Source: Argopecten irradians (lineage: Eukaryota > Mollusca > Bivalvia > Pectinida > Pectinidae). From it: a stretch of 64,000 bases of DNA. Within the stretch, counting starts at the first letter, position 1, and each line of letters begins with the position of its first letter. Positions 35,506-48,484 of the stretch are shown here, piece by piece. Location: positions 63,323,567-63,387,566 of the forward strand of contig NC_091135.1 in NCBI RefSeq assembly GCF_041381155.1, written 5' to 3'. Position numbers and translations under genes: made by a program. The notes below the pieces were generated by a model. It was not told the origin of the DNA, made no database searches, and saw only the letters and a program-made list of their open reading frames with translations.

Positions 35506-38500
35506 TTACAGTTTGTTGTTTTTGAAAAACAAATCAATGCCGAACATAGTCTTTGAAATATGTAGGTGCCTGGCGTAGACGGACTGAACGACGTGGTGCT
35601 GGAATTGGTTTTTTTCTGTTATGATGTTTTCTTCAACCGTAGAATTGTCTTTCGGATTGCCTGTATCGTTGTCTGCCATAGACTGACTGTTTGGCTGAGG
35701 TGAGGTAGTTATGTCAGCACCTTTTGCTGGGTTGGATATGGGTGTTGGCGCTGGTGCCAAATTTTCAGAAAATCGTATTGGTGATTGATCGCGACAGTAT
35801 GCTTCAACTTTTGTTGGACGAATGTGTAATCTGTTTCGTCTGTATGTTCCACCATCTTGAGACTTTACGATGTATGTATGCGATCCAAGTTCATTGATCA
35901 CCTTTTCCAGAATCCAACGTTCACCAGATTTCCTTTCAAAGTAGATGTTCTGACCGATTCTCAAACGTGTCTGATCGCGAGCCCTTTTGTCATGATAACG
36001 CTTGATAGTTTGACGTCTGTGATCTATATGTGGCACAAGTGTTTGTGTTTGTCTCCCAAACATCATTTGTGCTGGACTTTGTCCTGTTTCTTGTCGAGGA
36101 GTGTTCCTTTGCTCCATGAGTGCCTCATACTGGTCAGTCTTGTCCTTGTTACACTTCATCATCATATGTTTCATAATTTTGACAGCTGACTCTGCTTTGC
36201 CATTTGCTCTCTGATGATTCGGGGAGGAGTAAGTATGACAGATTTCCCATTTCTTTGTGAAATTGTGAAATTCTGATGAGGTAAACTGAGGTCCTCCATC
36301 TGAGATTATTTTGCTCGGGATGCCAAAACGAGCAAACTGCTTCCTAAGCACACTAATTACCTGTGAAGATGTGGTAGTCGGTAAATAGTCAACTTCAATA
36401 AAGTTAGTGTAGTAGTCGACGCAGACCAGGTAAGTTCTACGGTTAATCTCAAATAGGTCCATTCCAATTTTGTTCCAGGGTTTTCCTCCATCATCATGTT
36501 GCTGCAGAAGATGATTTGAGTTTCTGGGTTTTAGTTCTTGACATGCCTCGCAAGAATCTGCCATTTGTTTTAGGTCGGCTCTGATACCTGGCCAGTATAC
36601 TGTTTCCTTTGCCCGACGGAGCATCGAGTCGTAACCCAGCTGTGACTTGTGTAATTGTCTTTTTATATCGGTCCTCAATGATTGAGGAATGACGATGGCT
36701 TCCCCTTTTACTATCAGTTCATCGTATACACTGAGGGTGTCTCTGACATCATAGAAAGGCTTACATGTGTCAGGACAGGCATCCTTAGAATTTGGCCATC
36801 CAGATTCAATAGTGTCTCGTAGCTCACTCAAGTGTTTCGAAGTCTCGATTCGTATCTCATCAAGCCTTTCCTTCGGAATGTCTTCGTTGAGCATCATTAC
36901 TCGTGGACGTTCGTTTACGCCATAAGCTCTACTAAGAGTATCTGCGATCACTAGTTTCTCTCCCTTTAAGAATCGAAAGTCTATATCATATTTGTGAAGC
37001 TTCATCATGATGTCCTGAAGACGACGAGGAGCGGACGACAATGGTTTCCTTAGTATGGTTTCCAATGGTTTGTGGTCATTCATCACTACAACCTTTCTCC
37101 CATAGGTATATTGGTCAAATCTTTGTAGTCCATGTAGGATAGATAATGCTTCTTTCTCAATTTGGGCCCATTTCCTTTCAGCTGTGGTTAAAGCTCTGGA
37201 TGCATACTCGATCGGGCGTCCATCTTGCATCAATACAGCTCCGAGTCCATCCTTGCTACTATCTACTTGTAGCACTAGCTCTTTTTCAGGATTGAAATAT
37301 GCGAGCACCGGTGTTTGAGTCAGCATTTGTTTCACCTCTCTAAATGCGTCCTCACATTGACAGGTCCAGTTCCAATCTGCATCTTTGCGCGTAAGTGCTC
37401 GAAGAGGGTCTAGTTTTGATGATAAACTAGGAATGAACTTTGCCATATACTGAACCATTCCACAGAATCTCTTCACAGCTGGGACATCGGTTGGACTAGG
37501 CATATGTAGAATCGCTTCCACTTTTGTTTCATCTGCCTTCACACCTTCACTTGTAATTTTGTGACCATGAAAGGTAATTTCACTCAAACCGATTTCCTTT
37601 TTACTGTCATTCAGTACAATGTTGACGTCATCACAACGCTTGTAGAGTTTTTCAAGTTTCAGGTCATTGTCTCGCCTCGCATCATCGACAGTGTCACCAC
37701 ATCCTGCTACGATGATGTCATCAGCTAACGCGAAGGTTCCTTCCAGATCGCCTAATGCTTCTGTAAGCTTGCGTTGGAAAATTTCGCTCGAAACCTTAAG
37801 ACCGAAAGGTAGCCTTTTCCATCGGTATCTCCCAAATGGTGTTATCATTGTTGTCAGTTCGCTTTACTTTTCATCAAGGCGCACGTGCCAAAAAGCTTCT
37901 TTGACATCAACCTTACTAAATATCTTGGCTTTCTGTAACTTGGGTAGAATATCATCCAACACTGGAAGCGCGTACTGTTCCCGAAGTAATGCAGCATTCA
38001 GCGCCTGGGGATCAATACTAATACGTAGTTTTCCATTTGGTTTGTGAACTACCGCCATCTGGCTCACCCATCTCGTTGGTGTGCTTATCGGAGCTAGTAC
38101 ACCTCTCTCCACAAGGTTATCCAGTTCTGCTTTGACACCGTCCTTCAAAGCTATAGGAATTTTGCGACTAGGTAGTGCTTTAGGTGTAATGTCAGGATCA
38201 ACAGTAAGTGTTGCTTCCCCTAGGTCACCAAGTTTTGCTGAGCTGGTTTTGACTTTTGCAATGAATCGTTCCTCATTTACCGTGATTAAACCCATTTGCT
38301 GTATAGTTTTTAATCCAAGGAGACACTGTAGCTTGTTAGAGACTACCACGAAAGTAACCAATTTGGTTTCTCCATTCTTCAGATTTTTGACAAATAGTTC
38401 GGTTTCTCCACATGGTTTCATTTTCGTGTCATTGAACATCCGCAACATTGTAGTGCTCCTTCGTACTTGATCCTTTTTCACAAATTTTCTGCAGATAGTG

Positions 38501-39471
38501 TTGACTTCAGCCGCACTGTCTAGTTGAAATCTAATTTTGCACTCATTGACCTCCATCAGTGCAGTGACTATTTTCCTTTCAAGAGCATTCTTGTTGACAG
38601 CATTTAACCAAACTTCATCACTATCAGAGTCAGAATATGTGTCAGTTTCAGCCTGGGCTCCAACAGCATTTACCTTTCTACATTTGTTTTGGAAATGGTT
38701 CCTCCCATGACATGCATTACATGTTTTACCCCATACCGGACACAAATGTTTCTTAAATTCATGCTTGGTTCCACAGAATTTACATGGTTTGAGATTACTT
38801 CTATAACTAGGCATGCTTTGTTTCTGTTGACGAGTTTCAGATGTTTTGTTGTGTTGTATTTTCTTCTGTTTTCCATGTGCTTTGTTTACTTTGTTAACCT
38901 TTGCACCTTCTTCCTTCATTTCCTGAGCTTGCTTGTTTGCCTGCTCATAGGACTGACAGATTTTCACAGCCTTTCTCAAGTCAAGATCATCATCTCGAAG
39001 TAATAGCTGCTGAACCTTTCCAGAAGTACTGAATACAATTTTATCTCTTAGCATTCTATCCTCCTCCTGGAAATTACATGATGCTGCTTTTATACGCAAC
39101 TCGGTAAGGAATTGGTCGAATGGTTCAAAGTATTTCAAAGTCCAGAATTTATGAGACTCAGCCACTTCATTCTTACGTGGATTACAATATTGTTCGATCT
39201 TTTGGAAAACATGGTCAGGGTTATCCTTATCTTCTCCCTCATTCCACTCAAAATGGTCATATACTTTCAACAACCGTTCTCCACCACAGTGTATAATTGT
39301 CGCTGTTTGTACAGAGTTTTGAAGTTGTTGTGTACCACTCGCGAGTAAATATATTTGTACTTGCCTTTTCCAGGACTTGAAATGTTCAGAAATATTTCCT
39401 GATGTGAGATTTAACTCTGGGGGCAATCTCAGATTTGTGTTTATCGTTACTTGTGGTTGTGCCGCCTCCAT
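35506..39471 (-). pseudogene. Gag-pol polyprotein of the retrotransposon, one in-frame stop
   Basis: One frame of 1322 codons from ATG at 39471 to the stop at 35506, interrupted only by TAA at 37866-37864. Order: gag (about residues 1-225), zinc knuckles at about 230-264 (CNACHGRNHFQNKC is a clear CCHC), protease with LDSAAEVN near 316 where D[ST]GA is usual, and reverse transcriptase (KVDVKEAFWHVRLDE before the stop, PFGRYRW, LPFGL and FALADDI after). RNase H (VDSSKDGLGAVL, IEKEAL, NDHKPLE) and integrase (CEACQ, then D at VCVDYYT, D at SDGGPQF, E at GKAESA) follow. Both sides of the stop are in the same frame. The break is within reverse transcriptase, so this copy cannot make full polyprotein. 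In the integrase zinc finger HKSQLG has Gln where the second His is usual. Confidence 0.92.
37864..37866 (-). other. In-frame TAA interrupting gag-pol
   Basis: The codon after VRLDEK reads TAA; the next codons continue in the same frame, with the first downstream ATG at 37848. No length change is involved, so it is a point nonsense change (or a read error) rather than a frameshift. Confidence 0.9.
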
Positions 39472-39601
39472 TCTGAATCGTACGAGCACGTGGTTTTAAA
39501 CAGTTCACGATTTATGTGAAATAGTGATTTAAAATTATCGACACAGACTTCTCTAGATGTCGAAAATATTCATGGGCGTGTTGTTTATCAAGTTTACAAC
39601 C

Positions 39602-39619
39602 TTACCGCCGCTGCCACCA
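39602..39619 (-). other. Primer-binding-site candidate
   Basis: Directly inside the 5' LTR the minus strand reads TGGTGGCAGCGGCGGTA, starting with the TGG expected to pair with a tRNA CCA end. The tRNA species cannot be named from this alone. Confidence 0.65.
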
Positions 39620-39800
39620 TGTTGACCACTTTGATTTATATCGTGTTTCAATCATAACAAACACTCATCTTCTAGTTCTCGCCATGCTGTATTCGAACAA
39701 CCGGAAGTACACATAATAGTAAACAAGGTTACACAATATTACGAAATGGGTGGTGTTATATGCGGAACGAAATAATGCTACTATTTCTATATTATCAACA
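39620..39800 (-). repeat. 5' LTR of the retrotransposon
   Basis: 181 bp, ends TG...CA with six-base inverted termini. It differs from the other LTR at two positions near 39744 and 39753 (GAAATGGGTGG here, GGAATGGGTGA in the 3' copy). Transcription of the element should start here, towards lower coordinates. Confidence 0.95.
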
Positions 39801-39884
39801 AGTCCGAGAATGGTCTGTGATGTGTCAATATGCAATTCAATATTTTCTTCCTTAACAATAATAAGTCTATTTATACTATGTGCA

Positions 39885-42800
39885 GGCCACGTTATTATAA
39901 ATTAATATGTCGGATGTTCAAGCCATATTATTATTAAAAAATATACCAGATGTGTAGACCATGCTATTCTAAAGTAACATGTGAGATGTGCAGGCCATGT
40001 TATTCTAAAGTAATATGACAGATGTGCAGGCCATGCTATTCTAAAGTAACATGACAAATGGCCATATTATTCTAAAGTAATATACCAGATGTGTAGACCA
40101 TGCTATTCTAAGTAACATGTCAGATGTGCAGGCCATGATATTCTAAAGTTATATGTCAGATGTACAGGCCATGTTATTCTAAAGTAATCTGACATATGTA
40201 CAGGCCATGTTATTCTAAAGTAATATGACAGATGTGTAGACCATGCTATTCTAAAGTAACATACCAGATGTGCAGGCCATGCTATTCTAAAGTAACATAC
40301 CAGATGTGTTGACCATGCTATTCTAAAGTAACATACCAGATGTGCAGGCCATGCTATTCTAAAGTAACACACCAGATGTGCAGGCCATGCTATCTATTCT
40401 AAAGTAACATGTCAGATGTGCAGGCCATATTATTCTAAAGTAACATGTCAGATGTGCAGGACATGCTATTCTAAAGTAACATACCAGATGTGCAGGCCAT
40501 GCTATTCTAAAGTAACATGTCAGATGTGCAGGCCATGCTTTTGTAAAGTAGTATGTCAGATGTGCAGGCCATGCATTTCTAAAGTAACATGTCAGATGTG
40601 CAGGACATGCTATTCTAAAGTTACATGTTGCAGGCCATGCTATTCTAAAGTAACGTGTCAGATTTGCAGGCCATGCTATTCTAAAGTAACATACCAGATG
40701 TGCAGGCCATGATATTCTAAAGTAACATGTCAGATGTGCAGGACATGCTATTCTAAAGTAACGTGTCATATATGCAGGCCATGCTTTTGTAGAGTAACAT
40801 ACCAGATGTGCAGGCCATGCTATTCTAAAGTAACATACCAGATGTGCAGGCCATGCTATTCTAAAGTAACATACCAGATGTGCAGGCCATGATATTCTAA
40901 AGTAACATGTCAGATGTGCAGGACATGCTATTCTAAAGTAACGTGTCATATATGCAGGCCATGCTTTTGTAGAGTAACATACCATATGTGCAGGCCATGC
41001 TATTCTAAAGTAACATGTCAGATGTGCAGGACATGCTATTCTAAAGTAACGTGTCATATATGCAGGCCATGCTTTTGTAGAGTAACATACCAGATGTGCA
41101 GGCCATGCTATTCTAAAGTAACATACCAGATGTGCAGGCCATGCTATTCTAAAGTAACATACCAGATGTGCAGGCCATGCTATTCTAAAGTAACATGTCA
41201 GATGTGCAGGCCATGCTATTCTAAAGTAACATGTCAGATGTGCAGGACATGCTATTCTAAAGTAACATGTCAGATGTGCAGGCCATGCTATTCTAAAGTA
41301 ACATACCATATGTGCAGGCCATGCTATTCTAAAGTAACATGTCAGATGTGCAGGACATGCTATTCTAAAGTAACGTGTCATATATGCAGGCCATGCTTTT
41401 GTAGAGTAACATACCAGATGTGCATGCTATCAAAGCCATGCCTATTCTAAAGTAACATACCAGATGTGCAGGCCATGCTATTCTAAAGTAACATACCAGA
41501 TGTGCAGGCCATGCTATTCTAAAGTAACATGTCAGATGTGCAGGACATGCTATTCTAAAGTAACATGTCAGATGTGCAGGCCATGCTATTCTAAAGTAAC
41601 ATACCAATGTGCAGGCCATGCTATTCTAAAGTAACAGTACCAGATGTGCAGGCGCATGCTATTCTAAAGTAACGTTCAGTGCAGGCCATGCTTTTTAAGT
41701 AACATACCAGATGTGCAGGCCATGCTATTCTAAAGTAACATACCAGATGTGCAGGCCATGCTATTCTAAAGTAACATACCAGATGTGCAGGCCATGCTAT
41801 TCTAAAGTAACATGTCAGATGTGCAGGACATGCTATTCTAAAGTAAAGCATGTCAGAATGTGCAGGCCATGCTATTCTAAAGTAACATGTCAGATTGCAG
41901 GACATGCTATTCTAAAGTAACAGTGTCATATATGCAGGCCATGCTATTCTAAGTACATCAGATGTAGCATGCTATCAGATGTGCAGATGTGCAGGCCATG
42001 CTATTCTAAAGTAACATACATTGAGATGTGCAGGACAGACATGCTATTTTAAAGTAACATACCAGAGTGCAGGCCATGCTATTCTAAAGTAACACATGTA
42101 CCATGTATTCAAGTATACAGATGTGCATGCTATTCTAAAGTAACTCATGTGCAGCATGCTATTCTAAAGTAACATGTCAGATGTGCAGGACATGCTATTC
42201 TAAAGTAACATGTCAGATGTGCAGGCCATGCTATTCTAAAGTAACATACCAGATGTGCAGGCCATGCTATTCTAAAGTAACATGTCAGATGTGCAGGACA
42301 TGCTATTCTAAAGTAACGTGTCATATATGCAGGCCATGCTTTTGTAGAGTAACATACCAGATGTGCAGGCCATGCTATTCTAAAGTAACATACCAGATGT
42401 GCAGGCCATGCTATTCTAAAGTAACATACCAGATGTGCAGGCCATGCTATTCTTAAGTAACATACCAGATGTGCAGGACATGCTATTCTAAAGTAACATG
42501 TCAGATGTGCAGGACATGCTATTCTAAAGTAACATGTCAGATGTGCAGGCCATGCTATTCTAAAGTAACATACCATATGTGCAGGCCATGCTATTCTAAA
42601 GTAACATGTCAGATGTGCAGGACATGCTATTCTAAAGTAACGTGTCATATATGCAGGCCATGCTTTTGTAGAGTAACATACCAGATGTGCAGGCCATGCT
42701 ATTCTAAAGTAACATACCAGATGTGCAGGCCATGCTATTCTAAAGTAACATACCAGATGTGCAGGCCATGCTATTCTAAAGTAACATGTCAGATGTGCAG

Positions 42801-45800
42801 GACATGCTATTCTAAAGTAACATGTCAGATGTGCAGGCCATGTTATTCTAAAGTAACATACCAGATGTGCAGGCCATGCTATTCTAAAGTAACATACCAG
42901 ATGTGCAGGACATGCTATTCTAAAGTAACATACCAGAAGTGCAGGCCATGCTATTCTAAAGTAACATGTCAGATGTGCAGGCCATGTTATTCTAAAGTAA
43001 CATACCAGATGTGCAGGCCATGCTATTCTAAAGTAACATGTCAGATGTGCAGCCATGCTATTCTAAAGTAACATGTCAGATGTGCAGGACATGCTATTCT
43101 AAAGTAACATGTCAGATGTGCAGGCCATGCTATTCTAAAGTAACATGTCAGATGTGCAGGACATGCTATTCTAAAGTAACGTGTCATATATGCAGGCCAT
43201 GCTTTTGTAGAGTAACATACCAGATGTGCAGGCCATGCTATTCTAAAGTAACATACAGGATGTGCAGGCCATGCTATTCTAAAGTAACATACCAGATGTG
43301 CAGGACATGCTATTCTAAAGTAACATACCAGATGTGCAGGCCATGCTATTCTAAAGTAACATACCAGATGTGCAGGCCATGCTATTCTAAAGTAACATAC
43401 CAGATGTGCAGGCCATGCTATTCTAAAATAACATACCAGATGTGCAGGACATGCTATTCTAAAGTAACGTGTCAGGTGTGCATGACATGCTATTCTAAAG
43501 TAACATGTCAGGTATGCAGGACATGCTATTCTAAAGTAACGTGTCATATATGCAGGCCATGCTTTTGAAGAGTAACATATCAGATGTGCAGACCATACTA
43601 TTCTAAAGTAACATGTCAGATGTGCAGGACATGCTATTCTAAAGTAACGTGTCATATATGCAGGCCATGCTTTTGTAGAGTAACATACCAGATGTGCAGG
43701 CCATGCTATTCTAAAGTAACATGTCAGATGTGCAGGCCATGCTATTCTAAAGTAACATGTCAGATGTGCAGGACATGCTATTCTAAAGTAACATGTCAGA
43801 TGTGCAGGCCATGCTATTCTAAAGTAACATACCATATGTGCAGGCCATGCTATTCTAAAGTAACATGTCAGATGTGCAGGACATGCTATTCTAAAGTAAC
43901 GTGTCATATATGCAGGCCATGCTTTTGTAGAGTAACATACCAGATGTGCAGGCCATGCTATTCTAAAGTAACATACCAGATGTGCAGGCCATGCTATTCT
44001 AAAGTAACATACCAGATGTGCAGGCCATGCTATTCTAAAGTAACATGTCAGATGTGCAGGACATGCTATTCTAAAGTAACATGTCAGATGTGCAGGCCAT
44101 GTTATTCTAAAGTAACATACCAGATGTGCAGGCCATGCTATTCTAAAGTAACATACCAGATGTGCAGGACATGCTATTCTAAAGTAACATACCAGAAGTG
44201 CAGGCCATGCTATTCTAAAGTAACATGTCAGATGTGCAGGCCATGTTATTCTAAAGTAACATACCAGATGTGCAGGCCATGCTATTCTAAAGTAACATGT
44301 CAGATGTGCAGGCCATGCTATTCTAAAGTAACATGTCAGATGTGCAGGACATGCTATTCTAAAGTAACATGTCAGATGTGCAGGCCATGCTATTCTAAAG
44401 TAACATGTCAGATGTGCAGGACATGCTATTCTAAAGTAACGTGTCATATATGCAGGCCATGCTTTTGTAGAGTAACATACCAGATGTGCAGGCCATGCTA
44501 TTCTAAAGTAACATACCAGATGTGCAGGCCATGCTATTCTAAAGTAACATACCAGATGTGCAGGACATGCTATTCTAAAGTAACATACCAGATGTGCAGG
44601 CCATGCTATTCTAAAGTAACATACCAGATGTGCAGGCCATGCTATTCTAAAGTAACATACCAGATGTGCAGGACATGCTATTCTAAAGTAACATACCAGA
44701 TGTGCAGGACATGCTATTCTAAAGTAACATACCAGATGTGCAGGCCATGCTATTCTAAAGTAACATGTCAGATGTGCAGGACATGCTATTCTAAAGTAAC
44801 ATGTCAGATGTGCAGGCCATGTTATTCTAAAGTAACATACCAGATGTGCAGGCCATGTTATTCTAAAGTAACATACCAGATGTGCAGGCCATGCTATTCT
44901 AAAGTAACATGTCAGATGTGCAGGCCATGCTATTCTAAAGTAACATGTCAGATGTGCAGGACATGCTATTCTAAAGTAACATGTCAGATGTGCAGGCCAT
45001 GCTATTCTAAATAACATGTCAGATGTGCAGGACATGCTATTCTAAAGTAACGTGTCATATATGCAGGCCATGCTTTTGTAGAGTAACATACCAGATGTGC
45101 AGGCCATGCTATTCTAAAGTAACATACCAGATGTGCAGGCCATGCTATTCTAAAGTAACATATCAGATGTGCAGGACATGCTATTCTAAAGTAACATACC
45201 AGATGTGCAGGCCATGCTATTCTAAAGTAACATACCAGATGTGCAGGCCATGCTATTCTAAAGTAACATACCAGATGTGCAGGACATGCTATTCTAAAGT
45301 AACATACCAGATGTGCAGGCCATGCTATTCTAAAATAACATACCAGATGTGCAGGACATGCTATTCTAAAGTAACGTGTCAGGTATGCAGGACATGCTAT
45401 TCTAAAGTAACGTGTCATATATGCAGGTCATGCTTTTGTAGAGTAACATATCAGATGTGCAGGCCATGCTATTCTAAAGTAACATGTCAGATGTGCAAGA
45501 CATGCTATTCTAAAGTAACGTGTCATATATGCAGGCCATGCTTTTGTAAAGTAACATACCAGATGTGCAGGACATGCTATTCTAAAGTAACATACCAGAT
45601 GTGCAGGCCATGCTATTCTAAAGTAACATGTCAGATGTGCAGGACATGCTATTCTAAAGTAACATGTCAGATGTGCAGGCCATGTTATTCTAAAGTAACA
45701 TACCAGATGTGCAGGCCATGCTATTCTAAAGTAACATACCAGATGTGCAGGACATGCTATTCTAAAGTAACATACCAGAAGTGCAGGCCATGCTATTCTA

Positions 45801-48480
45801 AAGTAACATGTCAGATGTGCAGGCCATGTTATTCTAAAGTAACATACCAGATGTGCAGGCCATGCTATTCTAAAGTAACATGTCAGATGTGCAGGCCATG
45901 CTATTCTAAAGTAACATGTCAGATGTGCAGGACATGCTATTCTAAAGTAACATGTCAGATGTGTAGGCCATGCTATTCTAAAGTAACATGTCAGATGTGC
46001 AGGACATGCTATTCTAAAGTAACGTGTCATATATGCAGGCCATGCTTTTGTAGAGTAACATACCAGATGTGCAGGCCATGCTATTCTAAAGTAACATACC
46101 AGATGTGCAGGCCATGCTATTCTAAAGTAACATACCAGATGTGCAGGACATGCTATTCTAAAGTAACATACCAGATGTGCAGGCCATGCTATTCTAAAGT
46201 AACATACCAGATGTGCAGGCCATGCTATTCTAAAGTAACATACCAGATGTGCAGGACATGCTATTCTAAAGTAACATACCAGATGTGCAGGACATGCTAT
46301 TCTAAAGTAACATACCAGATGTGCAGGCCATGCTATTCTAAAGTAACATGTCAGATGTGCAGGACATGCTATTCTAAAGTAACATGTCAGATGTGCAGGC
46401 CATGTTATTCTAAAGTAACATACCAGATGTGCAGGCCATGTTATTCTAAAGTAACATACCAGATGTGCAGGCCATGCTATTCTAAAGTAACATGTCAGAT
46501 GTGCAGGCCATGCTATTCTAAAGTAACATATCAGATGTGCAGGACATGCTATTCTAAAGTAACATGTCAGATGTGCAGGACATGCTATTCTAAATTAACA
46601 TGTCAGATGTGCAGGACATGCTATTCTAAAGTAACGTGTCATATATGCAGGCCATGCTTTTGTAGAGTAACATACCAGATGTGCAGGCCATGCTATTCTA
46701 AAGTAACATACCAGATGTGCAGGCCATGCTATTCTAAAGTAACATACCAGATGTGCAGGACATGCTATTCTAAAGTAACATACCAGATGTGCAGGCCATG
46801 CTATTCTAAAGTAACATACCAGATGTGCAGGCCATGCTATTCTAAAGTAACATACCAGATGTGCAGGACATGCTATTCTAAAGTAACATACCAGATGTGC
46901 AGGACATGCTATTCTAAAGTAACATACCAGATGTGCAGGCCATGCTATTCTAAAGTAACATGTCAGATGTGCAGGACATGCTATTCTAAAGTAACATGTC
47001 AGATGTGCAGGACATGCTATTCTAAAGTAACGTGTCAGATGTGCAGGCCATGCTTTTGTAGAGTAACATACCAGATGTGCAGGCCATGCTATTCTAAAGT
47101 AACATGTCAGATGTGCAGGCCATGCTATTCTAAAGTAACATGTCAGATGTGCAGGACATGCTATTCTAAAGTAACATGTCAGATGTGCAGGCCATGCTAT
47201 TCTAAAGTAACATGTCAGATGTGCAGGCCATGCTATTCTAAAGTAACATGTCAGATGTGCAGGACATGCTATTCTAAAGTAACATGTCAGATGTGCAGGC
47301 CATGCTATTCTAAAGTAACATACCATATGTGCAGGCCATGCTATTCTAAAGTAACATGTCAGATGTGCAGGACATGCTATTCTAAAGTAACGTGTCATAT
47401 ATGCAGGCCATGCTTTTGTAGAGTAACATACCAGATGTGCAGGCCATGCTATTCTAAAGTAACATACCAGATGTGCAGGCCATGCTATTCTAAAGTAACA
47501 TGTCAGATGTGCAGGCCATGCTATTCTAAAGTAACATGTCAGATGTGCAGGACATGCTATTCTAAAGTAACATGTCAGATGTGCAGGCCATGTTATTCTA
47601 AAGTAACATACCAGATGTGCAGGCCATGCTATTCTAAAGTAACATACCAGATGTGCAGGACATGCTATTCTAAAGTAACATACCAGAAGTGCAGTGCAGC
47701 CATGCTATTCTAAAGTAACATGTCAGATGTGCAGGCCATGTTATTCTAAAGTAACATACCAGATGTGCAGGCCATGCTATTCTAAAGTAACATGTCAGAT
47801 GTGCAGGCCATGCTATTCTAAAGTAACATGTCAGAGGTGCAGGACATGCTATTCTAAAGTAACATGTCAGATGTGTAGGCCATGCTATTCTAAAGTAACA
47901 TGTCAGATGTGCAGGACATGCTATTCTAAAGTAACGTGTCATATGTGCAGGACATGCTATTCTAAAGTAACATACCAGATGTGCAGGCCATGCTATTCTA
48001 AAGTAACATACAGGATGTGCAGGCCATGCTATTCTAAAGTAACATACCAGATGTGCAGGACATGCTATTCTAAAGTAACATACCAGATGTGCAGGACATG
48101 CTATTCTAAAGTAACATACCAGATGTGCAGGACATGCTATTCTAAAGTAACATACCAGATGTGCAGGACATGCTATTCTAAAGTAACATACCAGATGTGC
48201 AGGACATGCTATTCTAAAGTAACATACCAGATGTGCAGGCCATGCTATTCTAAAATAACATACCAGATGTGCAGGACATGCTATTCTAAAGTAACATGTC
48301 AGATGTGCATGACATGCTATTCTAAAGTAACGTGTCAGGTATGCAGGACATGCTATTCTAAAGTAACGTGTCATATATGCAGGCCATGCTTTTGTAGAGT
48401 AACATACCAGATGTGCAGGCCATGCTATTCTAAAGTAACATGTCAGATGTGCAGGACATGCTATTCTAAAGTAATATGCC
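39885..48480. repeat. 36-bp satellite (about 238 copies) with higher-order blocks
   Basis: The unit reads ATGTGCAGGCCATGCTATTC, then TAAAGTAACATACCAG. Common variants are CATGTCAG for CATACCAG, AGGACATG for AGGCCATG, and a marked unit GTCATATATGCAGGCC with GCTTTTGTAGAG. Another rare marker (ACCAGAAGTGC) occurs at about 42932, 44191, 45774 and 47682, each time within the same run of neighbours, showing block duplication. The unit length keeps both strands open for hundreds of codons (896 codons at 45023-47713 plus, 664 at 43041-45035 minus). Open frames on both strands of one repeat argue for length arithmetic, not genes. Units at the left edge are diverged and 41590-42170 is irregular. Confidence 0.95.
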
Positions 48481-48484
48481 AGAA

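Larger units (their letters stand above)
35106..39805 (-). mobile_element. Steamer-like (Gypsy/Mag) LTR retrotransposon, near complete
   Basis: The element proper is 35111-39800 (4690 bp), read on the minus strand. It has 181-bp LTRs starting TGTTGA and ending TCAACA, a five-base target duplication AGTCC on each side (35106-35110, 39801-39805), a primer-binding-like site beside the 5' LTR, a purine tract beside the 3' LTR, and one gag-pol frame without an env-like frame. Length, very short LTRs and the single gag-pol frame resemble Steamer and related Mag-lineage elements of bivalves. The LTRs differ at only two of 181 positions, so insertion was recent. One in-frame stop disables this copy. 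Confidence 0.93.

Noticed and set aside
35857-39348. Plus-strand frames inside the retrotransposon
   Set aside because: They are antisense to a clear gag-pol frame with recognisable domains and have no similarity of their own.
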